From Acidobacteriota bacterium (lineage in GTDB: Bacteria; Acidobacteriota; Thermoanaerobaculia; Multivoradales; JAHEKO01), in assembly GCA_029862975.1 (NCBI GenBank), contig JAOTWP010000022.1:1-41716 (forward strand): a stretch of DNA of 41,716 nt, given 5' to 3'. Each line of letters begins with the position of its first letter. Positions within the stretch are counted from its first letter, which is position 1. A model generated the notes under the pieces. It made no database searches, was not told the origin of the DNA, and worked only from the letters and a program-made list of their open reading frames with translations. This document shows, one piece after another, positions 1-10,020 of this stretch. The position numbers were made by a program, and so were the translations under genes.

Positions 1-230
1 AGGGCCGCCACGCGCTCGGTGGAGGGCCCCGGGATGGGCTCGGCGAGGTCGCGGGCCGCCTCGTCGCCCGGCCGCTGCGGGAAGAACCGGTCGAGGACGA
101 CCTCCGGAAAGGCCACGAGCCCGGCGCCCTGGGCGGCGGCGCCGCGCATCGCGTCCAGGCAGCGCTCGAGGTTCCGGCCGCGATCGGGCGAGGAGGAGAC
201 CTGGGCCAGGGCGATCTTCACGCGGCTCAC
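1..230 (-). CDS. Carbon-nitrogen hydrolase (nitrilase family), N-terminal part, truncated by window edge
   Basis: Reverse strand from GTG at 230 reads VSRVKIALAQVSSSPDRGRNLERCLDAMRGAAAQGAGLVAFPEVVLDRFFPQ...; ALAQ and LVAFPE motifs typical of nitrilases; GTGA overlap with the upstream gene's stop. Confidence 0.8.
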   Translation of the reverse strand, partial: MSRVKIALAQVSSSPDRGRNLERCLDAMRGAAAQGAGLVAFPEVVLDRFFPQRPGDEAARDLAEPIPGPSTERVAA

Positions 231-529
231 GGCTGCTCCTCCAGGACCGCCGGCGAGTCGTCGGCCGCCAACGCCTCCGCGGCCGGCTGCAGGAGAGCCC
301 GCGCGGCGTCCGCGTGCTCGGCGGGCACGAGGACCCGGGCCTCGAGGCCGCGGCGCGCGAAGAGCCCCGCGAGCGCGCCCGCCGGCAGCTGGGCGAGGGC
401 ATGCTCGCCCTGGACGACGAAGGGGATGCCGGCGCCGTGCAGCACGGAGCGCACGACCGGCAGGAGGCCCACCTCGGCCGTCGAGAGCACCAGCTCGTAC
501 CCGGATTCCGGTTCGCTCGGGTCGGACAT
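227..529 (-). CDS. DUF2007-like (putative signal-transducing) small protein
   Basis: 100 aa ORF, YELVLSTAEVGLLPVVRSVLHGAGIPFVVQGE... resembles DUF2007; overlaps the next gene by 4 bp. Confidence 0.7.
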   Translation of the reverse strand: MSDPSEPESGYELVLSTAEVGLLPVVRSVLHGAGIPFVVQGEHALAQLPAGALAGLFARRGLEARVLVPAEHADAARALLQPAAEALAADDSPAVLEEQP

Positions 530-715
530 CGCGCAAGGCTATCCCACGCCGGGGCTTTCGGGATCACCGAATAAGGTCGGCGCCCGCGAGCGCCTGGAGT
601 CTTCTCCGACCCTGTGCGTCACGGCGATGCTCGCCTTCAGCCGCTCGCGACCGACGCCGGAGCCCGAGGATCCGTAGAATCCCGTGATCGCCCGCCTGGT
701 CGCGGGCCTCGGATC

Positions 716-1222
716 ATGACTCTCAAGAAATGGCTGCTCGCCCTCGTCGCCCTGGCCGTGGCCCTGGCGTTCGGGAGCTGGTGGAGCGGCGACCGGCAGC
801 GCATCGGCCGCCGGCTCCGCGGGCTGGCCGACGCGATCGAGAAGGGTCCCGGCGAGGGCCAGCTGGCCGCGGCGCTCCGGTCGCAGGAGGCGGTGTCGTA
901 CTTCGCGGATCCGTTCGAGTTCCGGGCTCGCCAGTTCGACTTCGAGACCCGGGACCGCCAGAGCCTGGTGCGCAACGTGGCGCTCTACCGGCTGCGCTCC
1001 GAGCGCATCGCCGTCCAGATCTTCGACCGCCGCCTCGACCTCGACCCGGCGGCGCGCAAGGCGACCATGGTGCTGTCGGCCCGCTTCGTGGGCGGCCTGG
1101 GTGGACTCGGCGGCCGCGCCGACGAGGCCTACCGGTTCCAGCTCAACTGGGTCGAGCAGGCAGGCGCCTGGAAGATCGAGTACGTCGATCTCCTCGCGAT
1201 CCTGCCCCCCGGCTCGGGCTAG
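716..1222 (+). CDS. Hypothetical membrane-anchored protein, possibly NTF2-like fold
   Basis: ATG at 716 gives MTLKKWLLALVALAVALAFGSWW (signal anchor) plus a soluble domain; ORF ends TAG 1220-1222. Confidence 0.65.
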   Translation: MTLKKWLLALVALAVALAFGSWWSGDRQRIGRRLRGLADAIEKGPGEGQLAAALRSQEAVSYFADPFEFRARQFDFETRDRQSLVRNVALYRLRSERIAVQIFDRRLDLDPAARKATMVLSARFVGGLGGLGGRADEAYRFQLNWVEQAGAWKIEYVDLLAILPPGSG

Positions 1223-2139
1223 TTCAGGCTTTTCAGGTGGATGCCGCCGCCCGAGGTGCGCAGGTAGATCTGCGGCCCGCCGCCGTTCATCACCGCCTGC
1301 AGGCTGCTGCGGCCGATCTCGCCCTGCACCGTGACGGGGAAGTCGACGTGCACGCTGCCGCCCGAGGTCTTGGCGTCGAGGTTGGCCGCCACCGACGGGT
1401 CGATCGTGAGCTCGACCCGGCCGCCGGAGGTGGTCAGGCGGCAGTCGGCCAGCGGCTGGCTGGCGATCGTGGCCCGCACGCTGCCGCCCGAGGTCGACGC
1501 CTCGATCGAGCCCAGGACCTCGTCGACGACGATGTCGCCGCCGGAGGTCTTGGCGACGACCGAGCCGCCCGAGCGGTCGATGCGGATGTCGCCGCCGGAG
1601 GTCTTCGCGAGCACCGTGCCCGCGACCTTGCCGATCTCGATGTCGCCGCCCGAGGTGCGGCAGTCGACCCGGCCGCCCACGTCGTCCAGGGCGACGTCGC
1701 CGCCCGAGGTGGCGCACGCGACGTCCCCCGACAGCGAGGCGACGGAGATCGAGCCGCCGGACGTCGAGAGGTCGACGCTGAACCCCGCCGGAACCTCGAC
1801 CTCGAAGTGGACCCGGAAGCGGTTGCCGGAGTTCCAGCCCCAGCTGCCGCCGGGGCGCGTCCCCGTGACGCGGACGTCGTCGCCGCTCTGGTCGAACGAG
1901 AGCTCGAAGTCCTCGTCGTCGCCGCTCCTGGCCTCGCGCTCGACGGTGACGAGCACCCGGCCGGCGGCGCCGGCGCGCACGTCGATGCCGCCGAGATCGG
2001 TATCGATCGCGAGCGTCCCGTCGCCGACGACGTCGAAGCTGCGCCGCACGGTGTCCGCCCCCGCCAGCGCGGGCACGAGCACGGCGAGGACGAAGGCGGC
2101 AACGAGGACGGCCTTGATGGAGTTCTCTGCACGGTCCAT
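1219..2139 (-). CDS. DUF4097-family beta-helical exported protein
   Basis: Signal peptide and repeated TSGGDI/TSGGSV motifs typical of DUF4097 (putative adhesin) proteins. Confidence 0.85.
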   Translation of the reverse strand: MDRAENSIKAVLVAAFVLAVLVPALAGADTVRRSFDVVGDGTLAIDTDLGGIDVRAGAAGRVLVTVEREARSGDDEDFELSFDQSGDDVRVTGTRPGGSWGWNSGNRFRVHFEVEVPAGFSVDLSTSGGSISVASLSGDVACATSGGDVALDDVGGRVDCRTSGGDIEIGKVAGTVLAKTSGGDIRIDRSGGSVVAKTSGGDIVVDEVLGSIEASTSGGSVRATIASQPLADCRLTTSGGRVELTIDPSVAANLDAKTSGGSVHVDFPVTVQGEIGRSSLQAVMNGGGPQIYLRTSGGGIHLKSLN

Positions 2140-2357
2140 GATCTTGCTCCCTTCCTTCCGGTTCTGGAGCTACCTACGAGAAGGCCGATGGCGGGGTTTC
2201 AACGAGGCTGCTCGAGAGCGAATCCCTCCCCGGCGGTATTGAAAGCAGAGCTCCTCGGGGACGCCACGGCGTGAAGAGCCAAGGCGGGCGCGGCGCTCCA
2301 GGGACCGCCGTCAGAACGGGCCTCGAGCAGGCGCGGCGCCGTGCTAGCCTCCCGCCC

Positions 2358-3059
2358 ATGGAACTTCAGGGAGCCAAGGCCCTCGTGACCGGCGGCGGCG
2401 AGGGGATCGGCAAGGGCATCGCTGCCGCGTTCAGCAGGGAAGGGGCCGACGTGGTCATCACCGGCCGGCGCGCGGACGTTCTCGAGGCGGCGGCCGCGGA
2501 GCTCGGGGTCGGCTGGAGCGTCGGCGACGTGGGCGACGAGGACGATGCGGTCCGCACGGTCCGCGAGTTCGTGGACGAGCACGGCCGGCTCGACGTCCTG
2601 GTCAACAACGCCGGCTTCGGGCGGTTCGCGCCGCTCGTCGACATGGAGCTCTCCGACCTCGAGGCGGTCTATCGCACCAACGTCTTCGGAGCGTTCCTGA
2701 TGGCGCGCGAGGCGGCCAGGATCTTTGTCCGCCAGCAGTCGGGGCATCTGATCAACATCTCCTCGACCTCGGGCCTCAAGGGCGGAAGCGGCAGCACGGC
2801 CTACTCGTCGTCGAAGTTCGCCCTGAGGGGCATGACCGAGTGCTGGCGCGACGAGCTGCGGCGCCACAACGTGCGGGTCATGCTGGTCAACCCGAGCGAG
2901 GTGCAGACCGGCTTCTCCTCGAAGGCGGGCTACGAGCGCGAGGGCTCGCCCAAGAAGCTGCGAGCCCGGGAGATCGCCGACGCCATCGTCGGGGCGCTGA
3001 AGATCGACGACCGGGGATTCATCCCCGAGTTCTCGGTCTTCGCGACCAATCCGTTCTGA
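2358..3059 (+). CDS. SDR-family NAD(P)-dependent oxidoreductase
   Basis: VTGGGEGIGKGIA nucleotide-binding motif, NNAG, and S-Y-xxx-K catalytic motif (AYSSSKFAL). Confidence 0.9.
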   Translation: MELQGAKALVTGGGEGIGKGIAAAFSREGADVVITGRRADVLEAAAAELGVGWSVGDVGDEDDAVRTVREFVDEHGRLDVLVNNAGFGRFAPLVDMELSDLEAVYRTNVFGAFLMAREAARIFVRQQSGHLINISSTSGLKGGSGSTAYSSSKFALRGMTECWRDELRRHNVRVMLVNPSEVQTGFSSKAGYEREGSPKKLRAREIADAIVGALKIDDRGFIPEFSVFATNPF

Positions 3060-3098
3060 AGACGGCGCGACAGGGGAGGATTCGTTCCGAGGTAGAAG

Positions 3099-4667
3099 AT
3101 GATCGAAAGGGACTCGAGTACACCAAGGGCACTGCTGCTTCTCACGGGATTCCTGGCCTTGTCGGTCGTCTCGCCGGCACCCGCCGCGAGGTCCGAGGAG
3201 GGCGAGACCGCGGCTACCGAGAAGCCGGTCCCGGAGCCGACGCGCTTCGTCACCAGCCATCGCTCGACGTTCAATGGGAAGCTGATCGACTACGAGGCCG
3301 TAGCGGGCGAGACGTACCTGCGGGACGAGAAGGGCGAGCCGACGGCCACCATCTTCACGTTCGCGTATCTGGCGAAAGGCGTCGAGAACCCCGCGACTCG
3401 TCCTGTGACCTTCGTCTGGAATGGCGGCCCGGGCTCGGCGTCGCTGTGGCTCCACATGGGCACCTTCGGCCCCAGGCGGGTGTCCGTCCCGAGCGATGCG
3501 CAGCACCCGGGCGGACCGCCCTACGACCTGGTGGAGGCGCCCGAGACCATCCTCGACGTCACGGACCTGGTCTTCGTCGACCCCGTCGGGACGGGCTTTT
3601 CACGTCCTCTGGGCGACCATGAAGGCAAGGAGTTCTGGGGCCTCACCGAGGACGCGCGCTCGATCGCCCAGCTGGTCCACACCTGGGTGACGGAGAACGG
3701 GCGATGGAACTCGCCACGCTTCCTGATGGGCGAGAGCTTCGGCACGACGCGCGCGGCCGCCGTGGCGCGGATCCTGGAAGGCCGGCTGATGATGAGCCTC
3801 AACGGCATCATCTTCATCTCGCAGGCGCTCGACTACGCCGGCTCGAGCCCGTACGTGCGCGACAACATCATCTCGCACGTCACCTATGTGCCGACCATGG
3901 CGGCGACCGCCTGGTACCACGAGAAGGTGGAGCCACGGCCGGAGAGCCTCGAGGAGTTCCTCGAAGAGTCGCGAGCCTTCGCCATCGACGATCTGCTGCC
4001 GGCGCTCTTCAAGGGGAGCCGCGTGAGCGACGAGCAGAGGACGAGGGTGCGCGACCGGCTGGCGTACTTCACGGGACTCTCGCCCGAGTACATCGACCGT
4101 GCCGACCTGAGGGTGACCGGCGAGCGCTTTCGCAAGGAGCTGCTGCGCGACGAGGGACTGGCGGTCGGCAGGCTCGACAGCCGGTACACCCGTGACGACA
4201 TCGACGATCTCGACGCCGACCCCGAGAGCGACGCGACGAGCAACGCGATCTCGAGCGCTTTCAAGTCGACCGTCATGCACTACATGCGCAACGAGCTCGG
4301 CGTCGACTGGAGCCGTCCCTATCTCGCGCCGTCCGCCGCGGACCTCGGCCGGCAATGGCGCTGGTCGCCGCTTCCCGAGGGCGAGAGCTGGGAGCCCTGG
4401 CCGGTCAACACCGCCCAGGATCTCTCGGAGGCGCTGCGGCGCAATCCGAGCCTGCGGGTGCTCGTCGCCTCCGGCTACTACGACTTCGCGACCCCGTTCT
4501 TCGACGCGGAGTACACCCTGAACCGCCACAGCATCGGCGCCGACAGGATCGTCTACACCTATTACGGTGCTGGCCACATGATGTACGTCAACGAGCCGTC
4601 GCGAACGCAGCTGCTGGCGGACGTGCGGCAGTTCATTCGCGCTCAGAGCGGGCTCGCGGCGCAATAG
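3099..4667 (+). CDS. S10-family serine carboxypeptidase-like peptidase
   Basis: Signal peptide; WNGGPGSASLWLHMG, FLMGESFGTTRAAA (GESFG nucleophile), GAGHMMYVNEP C-terminal His motif. Confidence 0.9.
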   Translation: MIERDSSTPRALLLLTGFLALSVVSPAPAARSEEGETAATEKPVPEPTRFVTSHRSTFNGKLIDYEAVAGETYLRDEKGEPTATIFTFAYLAKGVENPATRPVTFVWNGGPGSASLWLHMGTFGPRRVSVPSDAQHPGGPPYDLVEAPETILDVTDLVFVDPVGTGFSRPLGDHEGKEFWGLTEDARSIAQLVHTWVTENGRWNSPRFLMGESFGTTRAAAVARILEGRLMMSLNGIIFISQALDYAGSSPYVRDNIISHVTYVPTMAATAWYHEKVEPRPESLEEFLEESRAFAIDDLLPALFKGSRVSDEQRTRVRDRLAYFTGLSPEYIDRADLRVTGERFRKELLRDEGLAVGRLDSRYTRDDIDDLDADPESDATSNAISSAFKSTVMHYMRNELGVDWSRPYLAPSAADLGRQWRWSPLPEGESWEPWPVNTAQDLSEALRRNPSLRVLVASGYYDFATPFFDAEYTLNRHSIGADRIVYTYYGAGHMMYVNEPSRTQLLADVRQFIRAQSGLAAQ

Positions 4668-4857
4668 GGCGTCTGGGACCACTCCGGTTGGGCGCCCGCG
4701 CTGCTGCCGCCGGGGTATCGGCGACTGCCGATCCGCGTTGACTGCGGAGATCCGCAGCGGGACCAACGGCGCGGGGAGGATGCCCCGACCGGCCCGGCGA
4801 AAAGGTCGTGGCGAAACATGCAGGGTGTCCGGCACGTCTTTCGAGTGGGGGCAATCG

Positions 4858-5613
4858 ATGAGGAAGCCGGTAATCATGGCGGTGACACTGCTCGCCGCGG
4901 GCGCGGCGGTCGCGGTCTGGTACTTCTCGGATCGCGGCCGCTTCACCACCGAGCCCGAGACCACGGGCCTCGGCCGCACCGTTGCGGGCAACGACCTCGT
5001 TTCCGATCACGATCCCGCGGTCGTCCTGCGGTTCGATTCGGCGTTCCGATACGCCGGCGGACAGAAGTTCGTCCTCTATGGCGTCGCCGACGCGGAGCAG
5101 CACTTCTTCGTCGAGACCACCGCCGACGATCGGCTGAAGAGCGTGTACTGGGTGCAGTACGAGGCCTATCTGCCCGGCAAGCGCGGCACCTACGACTACG
5201 GCGACTCGCCGATGCGGGTGACGCTCGACGACCACGAGTTCTACACGGACACCGACGTGGTCGAGTTCGACCCCGATCGCAAGAGACGGCGCGGCACCGA
5301 TGGCGCGATGGCGCGGCAGTTGCTCGCCGGCAAGGGCTACGTGCTTCCGCACGACTTCGCCTACGCGCGGCTGGTCTATCTCACCGACGAGTCGCGGCGC
5401 AAGGAGCTCATGATCATCTTCATCGACGATCTCGCCTCGCGCGGATGGACCGCGGCGGCGCTCCAGGAAGGCGGTGCGCATGCCTCGCGGCGGGCAGAGG
5501 TCGAGAAGGCGCACCTGGATCGGATCCGGGACACGCTGAGAGTCATCCCGCTCGGGGAAGCCGATTCCGTGCTCGCCTACCCGGCGCGATCGAGCTCGAG
5601 GGCGGCCCGCTAG
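4858..5613 (+). CDS. Hypothetical membrane-anchored/exported protein
   Basis: ATG at 4858, N-terminal hydrophobic segment MRKPVIMAVTLLAAGAAVAVWYF; no family recognised. Confidence 0.65.
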   Translation: MRKPVIMAVTLLAAGAAVAVWYFSDRGRFTTEPETTGLGRTVAGNDLVSDHDPAVVLRFDSAFRYAGGQKFVLYGVADAEQHFFVETTADDRLKSVYWVQYEAYLPGKRGTYDYGDSPMRVTLDDHEFYTDTDVVEFDPDRKRRRGTDGAMARQLLAGKGYVLPHDFAYARLVYLTDESRRKELMIIFIDDLASRGWTAAALQEGGAHASRRAEVEKAHLDRIRDTLRVIPLGEADSVLAYPARSSSRAAR

Positions 5614-5623
5614 GGCGGCGCGG

Positions 5624-7246
5624 CTAGCCGACGATGCCGGCCGGCGTCCAGGCCTCGGCGGCGGCGTGGAAGGACTCGAGCTCGGCCTCCCAGCGCTTGC
5701 CGTCCCAGCCGAGCTCCTGCGCGAAGAGCGGCCGCAGGCGCGGGGCGACCGCCGTGGCCGTCTCGGGCTCCCACATCCCGAGCCGAACGCGGCGCAGGAG
5801 CAGGTCCTCGAGACGGAGGACGGCCCCGAAGGCGAGGTGGCAGCGGACCTCCGCGGCGCAGAGGTCCGTGCCTTCGGCGACGGGGGCGAGCTCCTCGCGG
5901 TCGCGGGCCAGCCGCGGAGCCCACGAGGCGCTGCGCCGCAGCCGCCGCGCCATCGCCCGCGCCACCGGCTCGGCGAGGCCGTGGACGGCGGTGAGCTGCT
6001 CCGGCAGGTCGAGCGGCGCGTAGCCGGCCAGCGGCGTGCCCTTCGTGTAGCAGGGCGCCGCGGCGTCGGCGCGCTCGTCGGGCAGGTAGCGCACGACCTC
6101 GTCGACCGCCTCCTCGGCCGTGGGGCGCCAGGTCGTGAGCTTGCCGCCGGCCACGGAGACGAGGCCGCGCTCTTGCCAGATGTCCTCCTCCCGGCTGGCG
6201 TCCGAAGGGTTGTCCGTGTGGCTGTCGAGGATCGGCCGCAGCCCCGCGAAGACCCCCACGACGTCCGCGAAGCCGAGCCCGTGGTCCGGGAAGTGCGTCG
6301 CCATCGCCCGCAGCAGGTAGTCGACCTCGGCGCGGGTGGCCCGCGGGTCCCCGCGCGGACCGTCGTGGTAGATGTCGGTAGTGCCCACGAGCACGCCCTC
6401 GGGGTGGGGGATGAGGAAGATCGGGCGGCCGTCGTCGGGCGAGGGCACCATGGCGGCGGCGGCCACCGGCAGCCGGGAGGCGGGGAGCACGAGGTGCACG
6501 CCGCGCGAGGGGCGGACCCGCGGCTCGCCCAGGCCGCTTGCGGTGCGCAGGTCGTCGACCCAGACGCCGGCCGCGTTGACGACGACGTGGGCTTTCACCG
6601 CGTGCGAGCCGCCGCCCTCGAGGTCCTCGAGCACCACCCCGTCGATCCTGCCGGCCGCCGAGGCGGTGAGCTCGGCCACCCGGGCGCGGGTCAGCAGGAA
6701 CCCGCCGTAGGCGTAGCCGGTGGCGGCCACGGCCAGGGTGAGGCGGGCGTCGTCCGTCCGCGCGTCGCCGTAGGAGAAGGCCCGCTCGAGGTCGTCCGTC
6801 GCCATTCCCGGCAGCAGGCGCTCGACGTCCGCGACCTCGAGGTGGCGGTGGTGCTGGGCCTTGCGCGTGAGCCGGTCGTACATCCACAGGCCGAGGTCGA
6901 CCTGCCAGCTCGGCATGCGGTCGCCGCGGTTGGCCGGGTAGACGAAGCGCAGCGACTCCACGAGGCCCGGGTTCAAGACGGTCATGCGGTCGCGCTCGCG
7001 GGCGGCGATGGCGGTGATCCGGAAGTGCATCTGCTTGAGGTAGCGCAGCCCCCCGTGGACGAGCTTCGAGGATCGGGACGAGGTTCCCGACGCGACGTCG
7101 CCCTGCTCGACGAGGAGCGTGCGCAGGCCGCGCTGGGCGGCGTCGAAGAACACCCCGCAGCCCGTGATCCCGCCGCCGACGACGATCACGTCGAACGGCT
7201 CGGCCAGGGCGTCGAGGCTGCGCCGCCGCCAGTGGGGATCGAACAT
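5624..7246 (-). CDS. glpD: Glycerol-3-phosphate dehydrogenase / FAD-dependent oxidoreductase
   Basis: FDVIVVGGGITGCGVFFDAAQRGLRTLLVEQGDVASGTSSRSSKLVHGGLRYL is the characteristic GlpD N-terminus. Confidence 0.9.
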   Translation of the reverse strand: MFDPHWRRRSLDALAEPFDVIVVGGGITGCGVFFDAAQRGLRTLLVEQGDVASGTSSRSSKLVHGGLRYLKQMHFRITAIAARERDRMTVLNPGLVESLRFVYPANRGDRMPSWQVDLGLWMYDRLTRKAQHHRHLEVADVERLLPGMATDDLERAFSYGDARTDDARLTLAVAATGYAYGGFLLTRARVAELTASAAGRIDGVVLEDLEGGGSHAVKAHVVVNAAGVWVDDLRTASGLGEPRVRPSRGVHLVLPASRLPVAAAAMVPSPDDGRPIFLIPHPEGVLVGTTDIYHDGPRGDPRATRAEVDYLLRAMATHFPDHGLGFADVVGVFAGLRPILDSHTDNPSDASREEDIWQERGLVSVAGGKLTTWRPTAEEAVDEVVRYLPDERADAAAPCYTKGTPLAGYAPLDLPEQLTAVHGLAEPVARAMARRLRRSASWAPRLARDREELAPVAEGTDLCAAEVRCHLAFGAVLRLEDLLLRRVRLGMWEPETATAVAPRLRPLFAQELGWDGKRWEAELESFHAAAEAWTPAGIVG

Positions 7247-7286
7247 GCGGCTACTCTAACCGGGGTGGCCGGCCGGGTGGCGCCCG

Positions 7287-8630
7287 TTAGTCGACGTAGC
7301 CCAGGGCGCGCAGCATCCGGAGCTCCTCTTCGTCCGGCGCGGCCGCCGCGACCTCGGCGCCCGCCAGCCGGGCGCGCGCGGCGTCGAGCCAGCGCGCCTC
7401 CTGGCTGCCCGGCTCGTAGAGGTTGGCCCCGTCGAGCTCGCCCGCGCCGCGCCCCAGCAACGTGCTCTCCTCGCCGTCCTCGTCCCGGTAGTAGACGGCC
7501 TTCCAGTCGCCGCCGTGCAGGGCGAGGCCCACGACCTCGGGCTGCTCCGGGTAGGCGCGGCGCTCCACGAGGCGGAAGGGCAGCACAGGCAGGGGCTTGC
7601 CGGCCAGGACGGGCAGCAGCGACCGGCCGGGCAGGGGACCCGGCGGCGCGAGGGCGAAGAGCTCGAGCAGGGTCGGCACGAGATCGACGGTCTCGACCGG
7701 CGCCGCGACCCGCGCGCCAGCCGTCTGGCCCGGCAGGCGGAGGAGGAACGGGACCTTGACGACCGGCTCGAGGAGCCGCAGGCCGTGGCCGAAGAAGCCG
7801 TTGTCGCCCAGGGCCTGACCGTGGTCGCCCACGACGACCACGACGGTGTCGTCCATCCCGCCGAGGGCCTCGAGCCGCGCGAAGAGCCGGCCGAGGTGCG
7901 TGTCGAGGTAGGCGATCTCGGCGTCGTAGAGGTCGGTGACGTGGGCGAGGTCGGCGGCCGACAGCGGCGCCGCCGCCGGGTCGTTGAACCCGACGAGGGT
8001 CTCCACGTCGAGGGCGCCGGACAGGGGGCCGGCGTAGCCGCGGTCGAACTGCCGGGCGAAGCCGGCGGCGGGCGCGTAGGGCTCGTGGACGTCGTAGTAG
8101 TGGACCCAGAGCGCGAAGGGCGCCGCGCGATGGCGCTCGATCCACGCGGCCGCGTGGTTCGTCACGTGCTTCGCCCGCGCCTGGTACTGCCGCTCGGAGC
8201 TGGGGAAGACGACCTCGTCGAAGCCGAGGCCCGCGAGATAGCGCTCGCCCATGACCCGCGAGCCGATGACGGCGGCGGTGGCCGCGCCGCGGGCGGCCAG
8301 CAGATCGAAGACCGTCGCGAGGTCGCGCTCCGGCACCTGGCCGTTGCGGCGCACGCCGTGCTGCGCGGGCCGCAGCCCGGTGAAGATCGAGACGTGCGAC
8401 GGCAGGGTCGTCGGCATGCTGCACGTGGCGTCCTCGAAGACGGTCGCCCGCGCGGCGAAGGCGTCGAGCGCCGGCGAGGTCGGCCGCGGGTAGCCATAGA
8501 CGCCGAGGTGGTCGGCGCGCAGGGTGTCGAGGGTGATCAGCAGCAGATTACGGGGGGGGGGCTCCCCTCCGGCGCAGGCGAGACAGAGCGCCGCGAAGAG
8601 AAGGCTGAGCAGGCGGGCCACGCGGCGCAT
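7287..8630 (-). CDS. Sulfatase-like (alkaline phosphatase superfamily) exported protein
   Basis: NLLLITLDTLRADHLGVYGY..SPALDAFAA, TLPSHVSIFTGLRP, VVVVGDHGQALGD. Confidence 0.88.
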   Translation of the reverse strand: MRRVARLLSLLFAALCLACAGGEPPPRNLLLITLDTLRADHLGVYGYPRPTSPALDAFAARATVFEDATCSMPTTLPSHVSIFTGLRPAQHGVRRNGQVPERDLATVFDLLAARGAATAAVIGSRVMGERYLAGLGFDEVVFPSSERQYQARAKHVTNHAAAWIERHRAAPFALWVHYYDVHEPYAPAAGFARQFDRGYAGPLSGALDVETLVGFNDPAAAPLSAADLAHVTDLYDAEIAYLDTHLGRLFARLEALGGMDDTVVVVVGDHGQALGDNGFFGHGLRLLEPVVKVPFLLRLPGQTAGARVAAPVETVDLVPTLLELFALAPPGPLPGRSLLPVLAGKPLPVLPFRLVERRAYPEQPEVVGLALHGGDWKAVYYRDEDGEESTLLGRGAGELDGANLYEPGSQEARWLDAARARLAGAEVAAAAPDEEELRMLRALGYVD

Positions 8631-8724
8631 TCTCCAATCCTAGCTTGGGCTCCCGGCCAGCAACCTGCCCGAGCGGCGAGACGGGGCTGACACCGGCCGC
8701 AGCCTGGGCTACGCTGCCCCCGCC

Positions 8725-10020
8725 ATGAGCGATTCCGACCAGCTGCGCGAGCCGATCGCCGCCGCGAGCCCGGCGCTGTGGGCGGCGCTGTCCCCCCTGG
8801 GCAGGCGGGTGGCGTTTCCGCCGGACATTCCCTTCCAGGCGGCCCAGGCGCGGGGCAAGCGGTTCAACGGCACGATCGGCCAGGTCACCGACGGCGGCGG
8901 GCGGCCGCTCGCCCTGGCGGCGATCGAGGAGGCGCTGGCGCTGGCTCCCGAGGCGCGCGACCGGGCGCTGCTCTACTCGCCGGTGCAGGGCATCCCGGAG
9001 GTCCGCGCCGCGTGGCGCCGCTGGCAGCGGCGCGGTCTCGGGGACGACGCGCCGGCGTCGAGCCTGCCGCTCGTCACCGTCGGCCTGACCCACGGCCTGG
9101 CCGTGGCGGCGGATCTCTTCGGCGGCGAGGGCAAGGCGATCGCCGTCCCGGCACCCTACTGGGGCAACTACCGGCAGACCTTCGCGGCGCGCACCGGCGC
9201 CCGCGTCCTCCCGGCGCCCGCCTATCGCGACGGCGCCTACAACCCGCAGGCCGTCTGCGAGGCGCTGGCCGGCGAGCCGCCGGGGGAGCCCGCCGTGGCG
9301 ATCGTCAACCTGCCCTCGAATCCCGGCGGCTACATGCCGACCGCGGGCGAGCGGCAGGCGCTGTGCGCCGCGCTCCTGGCCGAGGCCGAGCGCCGGCCGC
9401 TCGTCGTCCTGTGCGACGACGCCTACGCCGGCCTCGTCTACGAGCCCGGCGTCCCCGCCCGCTCCGTCTTCTGGGACCTGGCCGGGCGGCACCCCGGCCT
9501 CGTGCCGGTCAAGATCGACGGCGGCACGAAGGAGTTCTCCTTCTTCGGCGGCCGGGTGGGCTTCCTGACCTTTCCGTTCGCCCCCGGCAGCGAGGTCGCC
9601 GAGGCGCTCGAGAGCAAGGTCAAGTGCCTCGTCCGCTCCGTCGTCGGCTCGCCCGTGGCGACGAGCCAGATGCTCCTCCTGCGAGCCCTCGAGGCCGCCG
9701 ATGTCGAGGAGCAGGTGGCGGCCGTGCGGCGGCGCCTGGAGCGGCGCTGTCGCGTCCTCACGGCCGCTCTGGCGGGCGTCGACCGGGCGCTGCTGCGCCC
9801 CCTGCCGTTCAACGCCGGCTGCTTCGCCCTCGTCGAGCTGGCGCCCCGGCTCGACCCGGAGGCGGCGCGCCGCCACCTCCTCGCCGAGCACGACACCGGG
9901 CTCATCGCGATCGCGCCGAGCTACCTGCGCATCGCGTTCTGCTCCGTCAAGGCGGACGATCTGCCGGCCCTGGTCGCCAACCTCGAGCGGGGCGTCCGCG
10001 AACTGGCCGCGAGGGGCTGA
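8725..10020 (+). CDS. Class I/II PLP-dependent aminotransferase
   Basis: PLP-fold motifs: NLPSNPGGYMPTAGE, LCDDAYAGLVY, KEFSFFGGRVGF. Confidence 0.85.
   Translation: MSDSDQLREPIAAASPALWAALSPLGRRVAFPPDIPFQAAQARGKRFNGTIGQVTDGGGRPLALAAIEEALALAPEARDRALLYSPVQGIPEVRAAWRRWQRRGLGDDAPASSLPLVTVGLTHGLAVAADLFGGEGKAIAVPAPYWGNYRQTFAARTGARVLPAPAYRDGAYNPQAVCEALAGEPPGEPAVAIVNLPSNPGGYMPTAGERQALCAALLAEAERRPLVVLCDDAYAGLVYEPGVPARSVFWDLAGRHPGLVPVKIDGGTKEFSFFGGRVGFLTFPFAPGSEVAEALESKVKCLVRSVVGSPVATSQMLLLRALEAADVEEQVAAVRRRLERRCRVLTAALAGVDRALLRPLPFNAGCFALVELAPRLDPEAARRHLLAEHDTGLIAIAPSYLRIAFCSVKADDLPALVANLERGVRELAARG

Noticed and set aside
1331-2242. Plus-strand ORF with repeated SPPEV motifs
   Set aside because: Antisense of the TSGGD repeats in DUF4097; repeat pattern simply mirrors the real gene
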